64,000 nt of DNA, taken from NCBI GenBank assembly GCA_044379485.1, contig JBIPOE010000007.1:1-64000 (forward strand). Reading direction: 5' to 3'. The position numbers and the translations under genes were made by a program. The DNA comes from CAMDMI01 sp044379485 (GTDB taxonomy: Bacteria > Bacteroidota > Bacteroidia > Cytophagales > Flexibacteraceae). This document shows, in pieces, positions 1-8,487 of the stretch (within the stretch, counting starts at the first letter, position 1; each line of letters starts with the position of its first letter). The notes under the pieces were generated by a model, which saw only the letters and a list, made by a program, of their open reading frames with translations, was not told the DNA's origin and ran no database searches.

Positions 1-1
1 C

Positions 2-118
2 AACCTCAAAATTCAGGAAATAAAACGAACAGCAAAAGGTTTCCGAAACCAGGACAATTTCATCACTACAATTTACCTACATCTGGGTAAACTCAATTTT
101 CAATTCCACTCAATGTAG
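2..118 (+). CDS. C-terminal end of an ISL3-like transposase, cut by the window edge
   Basis: One open frame runs in from the left edge to a TAG at 116-118. The peptide contains IKRTAKGFRNQDNF and then TTIYLHLGKLNF. This matches the known end of ISL3-type DDE transposases, where a K-R-x-A-x-G-F-R-N-x-x-N-F motif is followed by an I-Y-L-x-L-G-x-L strand. Only 38 residues are visible, so the catalytic core lies outside the window and it is unknown whether the element is intact. The next 60 bases, up to about 175, probably hold the right end of the element: arms GAACCC and GGGGTTC flank 126-170. The family call rests on the motif alone. Confidence 0.6.
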   Translation, partial: NLKIQEIKRTAKGFRNQDNFITTIYLHLGKLNFQFHSM

Positions 119-345
119 CGAAGAACCCAAATTGTATTGGTGCCCCAAATCAAAAAGATCGGGGTTCAGACAGAATCCTGGTAAGGCGGTATCCTTTACG
201 CAAATCCAAAAACCTCAGCGGCCCTCAGCGTCATTCTCCTTGCTCTCTATGGTAAAATAACCTCAGGCCCCCTGGCCACCGAAGGGGGAATAAAAACCCC
301 AAACCCTGAACTTTGAACCCTAAACCCAGAACCCTAAACCCAAAA
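119..345. other. Gene-free stretch with short repeats (REP-like and CCCTAAA-like)
   Basis: No gene is seen here. Read on the minus strand, about 206-232 holds two close copies of CGCTGAGG, followed by TTTGCGTAAAGG at about 196-207. Such CGCTGAGG plus TTTGCGT strings are, from memory, part of dispersed intergenic repeats in several bacterial phyla. Positions 296-345 are a degenerate run of AACCCTAAACCC-type units, with variants GAACTTTGAACCCT and AGAACCC. The block lies between the transposase tail and the 3' end of the next minus-strand gene. Confidence 0.5.
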
Positions 346-1749
346 CTAACCCAGCTCCAAAACCTCCACCCCATCCTCCAAAACGCCCATTTTTCTTGCT
401 TTGCTTAGGAATGGTTTTAAAATGGATTGTGCATCCTGTGTGTCGTAATACGATTGAAGAAATGGCTTTAAATCGCTCACTTCCAAGGCATCCTGATCGA
501 TGGGCATATAGCCATAACCGCTTATTTTTCCACTCTTTACCCAGACCAAACCCATTTCTTCTTTTTGTCTGCCCGGCATTTGAAGGATGAAAGATTTGCC
601 TTCATTCCAGTTTTCCAATGCCATTTCTATGGTAGCATTGTACATTTCAACCGAGGCTTTCTCAAAGCAAATCAGGCATTTTTGCCCGTCTTCATTTTCA
701 TAATTGCATTGGGCATTTTTTCCTGACAACAATTGATTGAAAAACAAACACAAGCCATTTTTTATACTGGTTTTGAGAAGCATTAATGTGGCTTCTGCTT
801 TTGTTCTGAAAACAGAAACTGGCTGGCTCCATTTTCCACTTTCGCCAACCACAAGCCGGATAAAACCCTTTTGGTCCGCATATTGGTAAATGCCAAAGTT
901 TAAATTAAAGTCCTTATTGGTTGAATTGAATCGTGGATAATGCTTTTTAATCAATTCATTTTCAAGTAAAAGTGCAATCAATTCATGGCCCGTTTCTTTG
1001 AAATCAACCTCAAAAATATTATTAAGAAAAGCCTGTTTTCCTTTGGTATGCGTGTTGCCGGAAAAATGCTGGCTCACCCTGTCTTTTATGTGATTTGCTT
1101 TGCCTACATACACCACCTTTCCCTTATTGTCCGAAAAAATATACACCCCAATGGTTTCTGGTAAATTGGTAAAAGATTCCTTTTTGACATGCGGAGGAAG
1201 GCTCATTTCCTTTGATTTCCGGTTCAGAAATTCTTTGATAACCAATTCAAATCCAGATATTTGATTGAGTTCAAAAAATATTCTGGTTGTGGCCTCAGCA
1301 TCCTCTAAAGCCCTATGCGCTCTTTGGTTTTTTATTTGGTAAAACTGGCATAAACTAGCCAGACTATGGGATTTCAAACCTGGCAAAAGTCGTTTGGAAA
1401 GCCGGACCGTACAAATTCGTTTACGGTCATACACTTGTCCTATTCTGGCAAATTCAGCTTTGATAAAACCAAAATCAAAAGCAACCGAATGGGCCACAAA
1501 TACTGCGCCTTTGGTCATTTCCTCAATATCTGAGGCAATTTCGGCAAAGGTTGGCGCATCATCAGCCAGTTCATTGGTAATGCCATGAATCATAATGACA
1601 TTAGAAGGAATGTGCATTTCAGGATTTACCAGACTTTGGAATTTAGAAATGACTTTTCCATCTTCAACCAGAACTATTCCGATTTCCAAAACCCTATGCG
1701 TCAAAGGGCTACCACCTGTGGTTTCAATATCTACAATGGCAAATCGCAT
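346..1749 (-). CDS. DnaQ-like 3'-5' exonuclease fused to a GIY-YIG nuclease domain
   Basis: This is a two-domain nuclease. The first about 165 residues form a DEDDh exonuclease of the DnaQ type. Counted from the longer possible start at 1788, the acidic residues are D20 and E22 in DIETTGG, D105 in AHSVAFDFGF, and H158 with D163 in HRALEDAEAT. A UvrC-like GIY-YIG domain follows, with GVYIF at 214-218, YVGK at 227-230 and E277 in ENELIK. The remaining about 190 residues match no motif I know. Such fusions are known in Bacteroidota and Actinobacteria and are thought to act in DNA repair or processing, but the exact role is not settled. I chose the ATG at 1747-1749 because it begins MRFAIVDIETTGG as relatives do; an in-frame ATG exists at 1788. 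The gene stands alone, back to back with the pseudouridine synthase gene. Confidence 0.88.
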   Translation of the reverse strand: MRFAIVDIETTGGSPLTHRVLEIGIVLVEDGKVISKFQSLVNPEMHIPSNVIMIHGITNELADDAPTFAEIASDIEEMTKGAVFVAHSVAFDFGFIKAEFARIGQVYDRKRICTVRLSKRLLPGLKSHSLASLCQFYQIKNQRAHRALEDAEATTRIFFELNQISGFELVIKEFLNRKSKEMSLPPHVKKESFTNLPETIGVYIFSDNKGKVVYVGKANHIKDRVSQHFSGNTHTKGKQAFLNNIFEVDFKETGHELIALLLENELIKKHYPRFNSTNKDFNLNFGIYQYADQKGFIRLVVGESGKWSQPVSVFRTKAEATLMLLKTSIKNGLCLFFNQLLSGKNAQCNYENEDGQKCLICFEKASVEMYNATIEMALENWNEGKSFILQMPGRQKEEMGLVWVKSGKISGYGYMPIDQDALEVSDLKPFLQSYYDTQDAQSILKPFLSKARKMGVLEDGVEVLELG

Positions 1750-1901
1750 GGAAATTATTGTTTCAAAATTAGGCAATTCATTTTTCATCCTAACTTAAAT
1801 TTGGACTTGAAATGGATTGCATTTCCCTTTTGACTTTATACTTATCATTTTTAACCTTGTAATTATCATTGTTTATTCACCATTTATAACTCATTTAAGC
1901 C

Positions 1902-1909
1902 TACCTTTG
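1902..1909 (+). promoter_or_regulatory. TAnnTTTG -7 box (TACCTTTG)
   Basis: TACCTTTG fits the Bacteroidota -7 consensus TAnnTTTG and lies 19 bases before the TTG start of the pseudouridine synthase gene. No TTTG -33 element is seen at the usual spacing. It is followed by GCGGCC, a context also seen beyond the box upstream of ileS. Confidence 0.5.
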
Positions 1910-1928
1910 CGGCCCAAATTTTAGTTCT

Positions 1929-3953
1929 TTGAAAGATTCATCAGCTCCAGCTCCGGGACGTAAACGTACTTCGGACTCCAAATCTTTTTCTCCAGGAAGA
2001 AATTCAGACAGGCCTGAAAGGCGCCCGTCATCTGGTTTTTCTTCAGGCAGACCACCCAGGTCTGATGACAGAAGAAGTGGATCATCCGACCGTCCAAGCT
2101 TCAAAAAACCAGAAGGTTCTGAAGGAAAAAGAGATTTTTCCCGGCCTTATGAAAAAAGAGGTGAAGGCAGTGGAAGTGATGATCGACCAAAAAGAACCTA
2201 TGGTGCCGGAGCTGAAAGAAAACCAATTTCAGGTGGTTCCTCAGAAAGGCGATCTGAAGGAGGAAGCGGAGAAAACAGACCAAGAAGAACATTTTCAGGT
2301 GGTGGCGATAGAAAACCCTATGCAGGAGGTTCTTCAGACCGAAGAAGCGAAGGAGGAGAAAGACCAGCGAGAAGTTTCAGTTCAGATAGAAAACCATACA
2401 GCGGTTCTTCAGATAGGAGATCAGAAGGGGGAAGCGGAGAAAACAGACCACGAAAAACATTTTCAGGTGGTGGCGATAGAAAACCCTATGCAGGAGGTTC
2501 TTCAGAAAGAAGAAGCGAAGGTGGCAACAGGGAAGACAGACCAGCGAGAAGTTTCAGCTCAGATAGAAAACCATATAGCGGTTCTTCAGATAGGAGATCA
2601 GAAGGAGGAAGCGGAGAAAACAGACCACGAAGAACATTTTCAGGTGGTGCCGATAGAAAACCATATGCAGGAGGTTCTTCAGACCGAAGAAGTGAAGGAG
2701 GAGACAGACCAGCCAGAAGTTTTAACTCGGATAGAAAGCCATATGGTGGTTCTTCAGACAGAAGACCAGAAGGTGGAAGTGGAGAAGACAGACCAAGAAG
2801 AACCTATGGTGCTGGTGCAGAACGAAAACCGTATGCAGGTGGATCATCGGAAAGAAGAACAGAAAGCGGAAGCAGAGACCAGGGAAGAGGGAGGTCAGAA
2901 GGAGGTGACCGACGCGGCCCATCTTCAAAACCAGGATATTCAGACAATAAAAAACTTGCAGGACCAAGAAGTTTTGGCGACCGAAAACCATCAGATAGAT
3001 TTCCAGCCAAAGGCGAGCCAGGAAAGGAGGGCGAACCTGTTAAAAGAACTGGCCGAAAAAGAATAGGCCAATCAGAACCAGCTAAAAAAACATGGCTTGG
3101 TGTTCAGGCACCTGCTCAGGTGAAAAGTTTCAGGTACAAACAAGATGCACCAGAAAAAGGAGAGGCACCTGATTATGATCCAAAAAAGATAGAAAAAGCC
3201 CCATATAAATCAAAAGACAAATCGAAAACAGATGCTGATTATTCTGATTTGATTCGATTAAATAGATACATAGCTCAGGCGGGTTTGTGCTCAAGAAGGG
3301 AAGCTGATGTGCTAATCGAATCAGGGCAAATTACAGTAAATGGAGTAGTTGTGGATCAAATGGGCTACAATGTAAAAAAAGACGATCTTGTAAAATATGG
3401 CAAACGTCTCTTAAACAGAGAGAAATTGGTTTATGTTTTGCTAAACAAACCAAAAGATTTCCTGACAACTACTGAAGATCCGGATGACCGAAAAACGGTA
3501 ATGCATTTGGTTGAAAACGCTTGTAAAGAAAGAATTTATCCAGTTGGGAGATTAGATAGAAACACAACAGGCTTGCTTTTGATAACCAACGATGGTGAGC
3601 TTTCAGAAAAACTGATGCACCCAAGTCACAATATCAAAAAGATCTACCAGGTTGATCTGGACAAACCACTGACTGCCGCCGATGAAGAAAAAATCAGAAT
3701 TGGTGTAGAATTGGAAGATGGTTTGGCACCAGTGGATGAATTGGAAGTTTTGAGTAAGGAGCGTGACATTGTTGGAATCAATATTCATTTAGGACGAAAC
3801 AGAATCGTAAGGCGAATATTTGAAAGCCTTGGATATGATGTGGTAAGATTAGATAGAGTGATGTATGCGGGGCTTACCAAAAAAGATTTACCAAGAGGAA
3901 ACTGGCGGTTTTTATCTGAAAAAGAAGTGATTAACCTCAAGTATTTTAATTAA
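1929..3953 (+). CDS. rluB: RluB/RsuA-family pseudouridine synthase with a long repetitive basic N-terminal region
   Basis: The C-terminal about 235 residues form a complete rRNA pseudouridine synthase. An S4 RNA-binding domain starts near I442 (IRLNRYIAQAGLCSRREAD), and the catalytic aspartate is D543 in GRLDRNTTGLLL. Residues 1 to about 435 are low-complexity, rich in R, G, S, E and D, and surely disordered. They are built from repeats such as RRSEGGSGENRPR, FSGGGDRKPYAGGSS and ARSFSSDRKPYSGSS. Homologues in this phylum often carry such basic tails, but this one is twice the length of the enzyme. The tail may bind RNA or ribosomes; that is inference. The start is a TTG, and no ATG suits the domain order. 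A TAnnTTTG box lies 19 bases upstream. Confidence 0.88.
   Translation: MKDSSAPAPGRKRTSDSKSFSPGRNSDRPERRPSSGFSSGRPPRSDDRRSGSSDRPSFKKPEGSEGKRDFSRPYEKRGEGSGSDDRPKRTYGAGAERKPISGGSSERRSEGGSGENRPRRTFSGGGDRKPYAGGSSDRRSEGGERPARSFSSDRKPYSGSSDRRSEGGSGENRPRKTFSGGGDRKPYAGGSSERRSEGGNREDRPARSFSSDRKPYSGSSDRRSEGGSGENRPRRTFSGGADRKPYAGGSSDRRSEGGDRPARSFNSDRKPYGGSSDRRPEGGSGEDRPRRTYGAGAERKPYAGGSSERRTESGSRDQGRGRSEGGDRRGPSSKPGYSDNKKLAGPRSFGDRKPSDRFPAKGEPGKEGEPVKRTGRKRIGQSEPAKKTWLGVQAPAQVKSFRYKQDAPEKGEAPDYDPKKIEKAPYKSKDKSKTDADYSDLIRLNRYIAQAGLCSRREADVLIESGQITVNGVVVDQMGYNVKKDDLVKYGKRLLNREKLVYVLLNKPKDFLTTTEDPDDRKTVMHLVENACKERIYPVGRLDRNTTGLLLITNDGELSEKLMHPSHNIKKIYQVDLDKPLTAADEEKIRIGVELEDGLAPVDELEVLSKERDIVGINIHLGRNRIVRRIFESLGYDVVRLDRVMYAGLTKKDLPRGNWRFLSEKEVINLKYFN
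2255..2900 (+). repeat. In-frame tandem repeats coding the RG/S-rich tail
   Basis: The string GAAGCGGAGAAAACAGACC or a close variant recurs near 2263, 2431, 2608 and 2775, giving a period of 168, 177 and 167 bases. Each period codes two half-units, one with FSGGGDRKPYAGG and one with FSSDRKPYSGS, separated by RRSEGG. Copies differ by in-frame insertions and single substitutions. This is a fresh tandem expansion inside a coding gene. Confidence 0.85.
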
Positions 3954-4004
3954 GATCTCAAAAACAATAAAACCTTCGATTGAAAATTTGGTTCTTCAAA
4001 AGAT

Positions 4005-4508
4005 ATGACCGAATCGGAAAATAACAGACAGGCAGGAAGAGCAGTAAACATTGATCAGATAGATCTGGAAAGGATGCGGGAAAAAACCGCAGAAAATCCA
4101 GGATTGCTCCCCTATGCACATACTTCAGGCTCAGCGGTAATACGCCCTGAAGATATGAATAAAACTTTGGCCAGATCAATTTCTGCCATGGATCAGCAAA
4201 CAGAAATGCAAATGGACCAGATTATGGCCCAAATGAAACTGTTGGCAGATCAGGCAAAAGCCATACAAGACCGCAAAGTTGTTTCTGAAAGGGTATATCA
4301 GGCTGAAATACGCTTTGAACCCTTGATCAACCATATATATTGTTTGTATCAAAAGGATGGAAAGGATTTACTTTCTTTAATAGCTCCAGGTGAATGGGGG
4401 CGATCTCAAAAAGACAAACTGATATTTGTAGCCAGAATGAGGCTATTGGCTGACCACACCTGGGATATTCTTGAAATGGCCCAGCCTGAAGAATCAATTC
4501 CTGTTTAA
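4005..4508 (+). CDS. DUF2452 domain protein
   Basis: This 167-residue protein matches the DUF2452 family as I recall it. The N-terminal part has NPGLLPYAHTSGSAVIRPED, the middle is a Q/M-rich helix (about 60-95), and the end carries YCLYQKDGKDLLSLIAPGEW. No signal peptide or membrane segment is seen, so it should be cytoplasmic. No function is known to me. It follows the pseudouridine synthase gene by 51 bases on the same strand and is followed after 6 bases by a small membrane protein, so the three may be co-transcribed. Confidence 0.8.
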   Translation: MTESENNRQAGRAVNIDQIDLERMREKTAENPGLLPYAHTSGSAVIRPEDMNKTLARSISAMDQQTEMQMDQIMAQMKLLADQAKAIQDRKVVSERVYQAEIRFEPLINHIYCLYQKDGKDLLSLIAPGEWGRSQKDKLIFVARMRLLADHTWDILEMAQPEESIPV

Positions 4509-4514
4509 GGTATT

Positions 4515-4736
4515 ATGAATAAGTATTTTAACCTGAAAATATTCGCAAAGGACTTCATTACTTTCATTGCAGTTTTTACGCTTATTCAAGTGCTGCTAAC
4601 CTTTTTTAATAATGAAGGTCCTGAAAAATGGAATCTTATGGATTTTCTAAAAAACCGGATGTCAACAGGATTCGTTATTGCATTTGTATTGTCCATTTTC
4701 AGGACAATTAAAAAATCGCCCACATCCTCAAATTAA
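4515..4736 (+). CDS. Small membrane protein with two predicted helices, function unknown
   Basis: The 73-residue product has a hydrophobic stretch at about 14-31 (FITFIAVFTLIQVLLTFF) and a second one at about 50-64 (TGFVIAFVLSIFRTI), joined by a polar loop and ending in a basic, serine-rich tail. It lies 6 bases behind the DUF2452 gene on the same strand, and that spacing supports it as a real gene. I do not recognise the family. Confidence 0.6.
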   Translation: MNKYFNLKIFAKDFITFIAVFTLIQVLLTFFNNEGPEKWNLMDFLKNRMSTGFVIAFVLSIFRTIKKSPTSSN

Positions 4737-4880
4737 TTTTCTGCTTTCTTTTGTTTGAATTTTGATCGAATGAGGGGTACCTTTCATACAGCTCTAAATT
4801 AAATTTCAATCAAAAAATAGAACAAAACTATTTATAAATTACTCTTTGTCAGACATTTACAAATACTTTTAAATAAAATT

Positions 4881-4904
4881 TAAAAATAAAAATAAAAATA
4901 AAAA
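4881..4904. repeat. Hexanucleotide simple repeat (TAAAAA)x4 upstream of acpP
   Basis: Four exact copies of TAAAAA stand in the 282-base gap between the small membrane protein and acpP. An A-tract phased at six bases could vary in length by slippage. It lies about 115 bases before the acpP start. The same gap also holds the palindrome AATAAG-TG-CTTATT at 4941-4954, which could be an operator; no known site is recognised. Confidence 0.6.
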
Positions 4905-5018
4905 TTCGTATTGAACTCCGAATTTTTCCCCGGCTTATTTAATAAGTGCTTATTTTTTTGGAATAATTAAGATGAAAGCTATTTCTTTGCGGCCTTATCA
5001 AAAAAGCAAAAAAGAATC

Positions 5019-5255
5019 ATGTCAGAAATTGCTAGCAAAGTAAAAGCTATCATCATCGAAAAATTGGGCGTTGAAGAGTCAGAAGTAGTAAGTGAGGCAA
5101 GCTTCACAAACGACCTAGGTGCCGACTCACTTGATACAGTAGAGTTGATCATGGAATTCGAAAAAGAATTTGGAATTTCTATCCCAGACGATCAGGCAGA
5201 AAACATTTTGACAGTAGGTCAGGCTGTTAGCTACCTTGAGGCAAACGCGAAATAA
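5019..5255 (+). CDS. acpP: Acyl carrier protein
   Basis: AcpP carries growing acyl chains in type II fatty acid synthesis. The 78-residue acidic product has the phosphopantetheine site LGADSLDTVELIMEFE, with the modified serine at S37 in the D-S-L triad. Length and composition are standard for the family. It is followed by fabF after 51 bases and then rnc, an order common in Bacteroidota. Upstream is an AT-rich region with a hexamer repeat, a palindrome at 4941-4954 and the string CTTTGCGGCC near 4986 that resembles the boxes at other starts here. Confidence 0.97.
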   Translation: MSEIASKVKAIIIEKLGVEESEVVSEASFTNDLGADSLDTVELIMEFEKEFGISIPDDQAENILTVGQAVSYLEANAK

Positions 5256-5306
5256 TACATTTCTCGCAGATTTCCCTATTATCCTTATTTAACCTCACAA
5301 CTTTAT

Positions 5307-6557
5307 ATGCAATTGAAAAGAGTCGTTGTAACTGGACTAGGTGCCATTACCCCTCTTGGAAATAGTGCTGAAGATTATTGGAAAAACCTTGTATCAGGTG
5401 TCAGCGGTGCTGGACCTATTACAAGATTTGATGCCACTAAATTCAGGACAAGGTTTGCTTGTGAGGTTAAAAACTTCGATCCAGGTTTATATTTGGACAG
5501 GAAAGAAGCCAGAAAAATGGATCCTTTTGTCCATTATGCCATTGCTTCAACTGATGAAGCTGTAGCTGATGCTGGATTAAACGCTGATTCAGTTGATTTT
5601 AACAGAGTTGGAGTAATCTGGGGTTCAGGAATTGGAGGTCTGCTTACATTTCAGGAAGAGGTATTGAATTTTGGGTCAGGCGACGGCACTCCAAGATTCA
5701 ATCCCTTTTTTATTCCAAAAATGATTGCAGACTCTGCCGCTGGGTTAATTTCTATCAGGCATGGATTTCGTGGTCCTAATTATTGTACCGTTTCTGCTTG
5801 CGCATCTTCAAACAATGCATTGATTGATGCCTTCACCTATTTAAGGACAGGCAGAATGAATGTTTGTATTACCGGAGGCTCTGAAGCCGCTGTAACAATT
5901 GCCGGAGTTGGGGGTTTTAATTCATTGAAGGCCATGTCGGAAAGAAACGATGCGCCGGAAAAAGCTTCAAGACCTTATGACAAAGACCGTGATGGTTTTG
6001 TTTTGGGAGAAGGAAGTGCCGCTATAGTTTTGGAAGAATACGAGCATGCAAAAAAGAGAGGTGCCAGAATTTATTGTGAAGTAATCGGTGGTGGAATGTC
6101 GGCTGATGCACACCACATTACGGCTCCGCATCCTGAAGGTCTTGGATTTATACTGATGTTGAAAGATGCCCTTCGTGATGCCGAAATTGAGCCTTCTCAA
6201 ATTGATTATATCAATACCCATGGAACATCTACCCCATTGGGTGATCCTTTGGAACTAAACGCAATACATGAGGTTTTTGGAGACCATGCCTTCAAAATGA
6301 ATATTTCTTCAAGTAAGTCAATGCATGGGCATTTACTTGGAGCTGCAGGTGCTATTGAAGCAGCTGCCTGTATCAAAGCCATTGAGCATCAAACTGTTCC
6401 GCCAACTATTAATCTTGATAATCTGGATGATTCAATCGATCCAAGATTTAATTTAACGCCAAATGTGGCCCAGAAAAGAGAGATTAGGTTTGCAATGAGC
6501 AATGGTTTTGGCTTTGGAGGCCACAATGCTGCCGTTATCTTCAAAAAGATAGATTAG
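5307..6557 (+). CDS. fabF: Beta-ketoacyl-ACP synthase II
   Basis: FabF condenses malonyl-ACP with acyl-ACP during fatty acid elongation in the cytosol. All catalytic residues are present: C165 in CTVSACASSNNA, H305 in NTHGTSTPLGD and H342 in HGHLLGAAGAIEA. The end GFGFGGHNAAVIF is also typical. Its 416 residues are the normal family length. It lies between acpP (51 bases upstream) and rnc (4 bases downstream), so the three are very likely one transcript. Confidence 0.97.
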   Translation: MQLKRVVVTGLGAITPLGNSAEDYWKNLVSGVSGAGPITRFDATKFRTRFACEVKNFDPGLYLDRKEARKMDPFVHYAIASTDEAVADAGLNADSVDFNRVGVIWGSGIGGLLTFQEEVLNFGSGDGTPRFNPFFIPKMIADSAAGLISIRHGFRGPNYCTVSACASSNNALIDAFTYLRTGRMNVCITGGSEAAVTIAGVGGFNSLKAMSERNDAPEKASRPYDKDRDGFVLGEGSAAIVLEEYEHAKKRGARIYCEVIGGGMSADAHHITAPHPEGLGFILMLKDALRDAEIEPSQIDYINTHGTSTPLGDPLELNAIHEVFGDHAFKMNISSSKSMHGHLLGAAGAIEAAACIKAIEHQTVPPTINLDNLDDSIDPRFNLTPNVAQKREIRFAMSNGFGFGGHNAAVIFKKID

Positions 6558-6561
6558 TCGG

Positions 6562-7299
6562 ATGGGGTTTCTCTCCCAGGTTCTTAAAAAAATCAGTTTT
6601 TCAGGTTCGGAATCAGACCGCAACTTTGAATCCACCATAAAAAATCTTACCGGACTTTCGCCTGGCAATCTTGAATTGTATAGGCTTGCTACCAAGCACT
6701 CTTCGGCGGCAAACAAAGTAAAAGATCATAACGAAAGGCTTGAATATCTTGGAGATGCAGTTTTAGGGGCAGTTATTGCCGAGTTCCTTTTCAAGAAATT
6801 TCCATTCAAGGAAGAAGGATTCCTGACTGAAATCCGTTCCAGGATTGTGAATGGAGAGCATCTTTCAAGCCTTGCCAAAAAGATAGGTTTGTCCGCCTTG
6901 ATTGAACATGACAAACGCCAGAAAGGTGGGCAACTAAACAGATCCTCGATGCACGGAGATGCCATGGAAGCCTTGGTTGCAGCGGTATTTCTGGATCATG
7001 GTTTTGTAAAATGCAAAGAATTTATTCTTCAGAAGTTAGTGGTGCCACATTGCGATTTGGATACCATTGTTGAACAGAATATAAATTTCAAAAGCCAATT
7101 GATAGAATGGGCACAACGGAATAACAAAAAGATTTCCTTTGATATAGTAGATGAAAAAGGTGCAAGTCATTACAGGGAGTTTGTAGCTGAAGTACGGATA
7201 GATGGCGAAATGGCTGGAACAGGTAAAGGATTAAGCAAGAAAAAAGCAGAACAAGCTGCAGCTGAAAAAGCCCTGGTTTGGTCCAAGACAAAATCCTGA
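6562..7299 (+). CDS. rnc: Ribonuclease III
   Basis: RNase III cleaves double-stranded RNA in rRNA and mRNA maturation. The signature NERLEYLGD spans 57-65 (E61 and D65 catalytic), and the second acidic pair is D133 and E136 in HGDAMEAL. The C-terminal dsRNA-binding domain runs from about 175 to 243 and ends GLSKKKAEQAAAEKAL. Length (245 residues) is normal. The start lies 4 bases behind fabF, so translation may be coupled. Confidence 0.96.
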   Translation: MGFLSQVLKKISFSGSESDRNFESTIKNLTGLSPGNLELYRLATKHSSAANKVKDHNERLEYLGDAVLGAVIAEFLFKKFPFKEEGFLTEIRSRIVNGEHLSSLAKKIGLSALIEHDKRQKGGQLNRSSMHGDAMEALVAAVFLDHGFVKCKEFILQKLVVPHCDLDTIVEQNINFKSQLIEWAQRNNKKISFDIVDEKGASHYREFVAEVRIDGEMAGTGKGLSKKKAEQAAAEKALVWSKTKS

Positions 7300-7324
7300 T
7301 TAGGTTTTTACTTAATTTAAAACA

Positions 7325-8473
7325 TTGAAATTTAGAATATTTACGATAGTTGGGGCCAGACCTCAGTTTATAAAAGCCGCTGCAATTAGCCGAGCTATTC
7401 GCCTTCATTTTTCATTAGAATTGGAAGAATTTATAGTGCACACCGGTCAACATTATGACAATGAAATGAGCGATGTGTTTTTTAAAGAACTTCAAATTCC
7501 GAAGCCAGCGTTTCATCTACATGTAGGTTCGGGAAAACATGGCGAACAAACCGGAACCATGCTCAATGGAATTGAAAATCTACTGCTTAGTGAAAAACCG
7601 GATTTGGTTTTGGTTTATGGAGATACCAATTCTACTTTGGCAGGGGCATTGGCTGCTTCAAAAATTCACATTCCCGTTGTGCATGTGGAAGCAGGATTAC
7701 GTAGTTTTAACAAAGCTATGCCTGAGGAACTTAACCGGATTTTAACGGACCACGTTTCCACAATTTTATTTACACCAACCCACAGTGGATTAGCCAATCT
7801 GGAAAAAGAGGGCTTTGCATTAAACCAAAGGGAAAAGACAGATCGAAACCATCCACTTGTAGTGCATTGCGGAGATGTAATGTATGACAACGCTTTATTT
7901 TTCAGACAACTGGCTCAGGAATCTGCTTTGGATTGGTTCAAAACCCTTGGTGTAGAAAAAGGCAAATTCTTCCTGGCAACTGTTCATAGAAATGCCAACA
8001 CAGATGACAAGGAAAGGTTGAAGTTAATTTTATCCGGATTGATTGAAGCGTCAAAAGAATATAGCTGGAAAACCATTTTGCCTCTTCATCCAAGGACTTT
8101 AAAAATGATCCAAACTTTTGCTCAGGAAGACCCATTCTTTTCAAATCTTTCTGATCTTCAGATCATTCCACCAGTTTCATATCTACAAATGGTTTTGTTG
8201 GAAAGCGAATGTGGAATGGTGATTACCGATTCTGGGGGAGTGCAAAAGGAGGCTTATTTTTACGAAAAACCCTGCATTGTACTACGGCCTGAAACTGAGT
8301 GGGTAGAGTTGGTAGAATCCGGAGCTGCAATTTTGGTTGATGCCGATAAAACCAAACTATTAGCCTCCATTTCTACTTTTGAAAAATCAAAGTATCCTGC
8401 TTCTGCTGGATTTTATGGCGATGGTAAAGCTGCTGAACTGATATGCAGAACCATTCTGGAGGTTTTGAGTTAA
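7325..8473 (+). CDS. wecB: UDP-N-acetylglucosamine 2-epimerase (non-hydrolysing)
   Basis: The enzyme interconverts UDP-GlcNAc and UDP-ManNAc for surface polysaccharide synthesis. Family motifs appear in order: VGARPQFIKAAAISRAI at the N-terminus, HTGQHYDNEMSD, YGDTNSTLAGALAASK, HVEAGLRSF, PEELNRILTDHVS, HRNAN and TDSGGVQKEAYF. The 382 residues match the family. The start is a TTG: the reading frame is closed by a stop a few codons upstream and no ATG precedes the conserved VGARPQF motif. It follows rnc by 25 bases. No other polysaccharide genes are in the window. Confidence 0.93.
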   Translation: MKFRIFTIVGARPQFIKAAAISRAIRLHFSLELEEFIVHTGQHYDNEMSDVFFKELQIPKPAFHLHVGSGKHGEQTGTMLNGIENLLLSEKPDLVLVYGDTNSTLAGALAASKIHIPVVHVEAGLRSFNKAMPEELNRILTDHVSTILFTPTHSGLANLEKEGFALNQREKTDRNHPLVVHCGDVMYDNALFFRQLAQESALDWFKTLGVEKGKFFLATVHRNANTDDKERLKLILSGLIEASKEYSWKTILPLHPRTLKMIQTFAQEDPFFSNLSDLQIIPPVSYLQMVLLESECGMVITDSGGVQKEAYFYEKPCIVLRPETEWVELVESGAAILVDADKTKLLASISTFEKSKYPASAGFYGDGKAAELICRTILEVLS

Positions 8474-8487
8474 CCTTTCAGAAAAAT

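Noticed and set aside
301..345. Telomere-like CCCTAAA units as a chromosome end
   Set aside because: The units are few and degenerate, and ordinary bacterial genes follow directly.
2255..2900. Repeat array that might look like a CRISPR
   Set aside because: The repeats are in-frame coding units with diverged copies and no unique spacers of constant length.
2065..3066. A 333-codon second open frame over the repeat part of the pseudouridine synthase
   Set aside because: It is a shadow created by purine-rich repeats that lack stop codons in two frames; the main frame continues into a complete enzyme and the shadow does not match any family.
7325..8473. wecB as part of a capsule or O-antigen locus
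   Set aside because: No glycosyltransferase, flippase or polymerase gene lies anywhere near.
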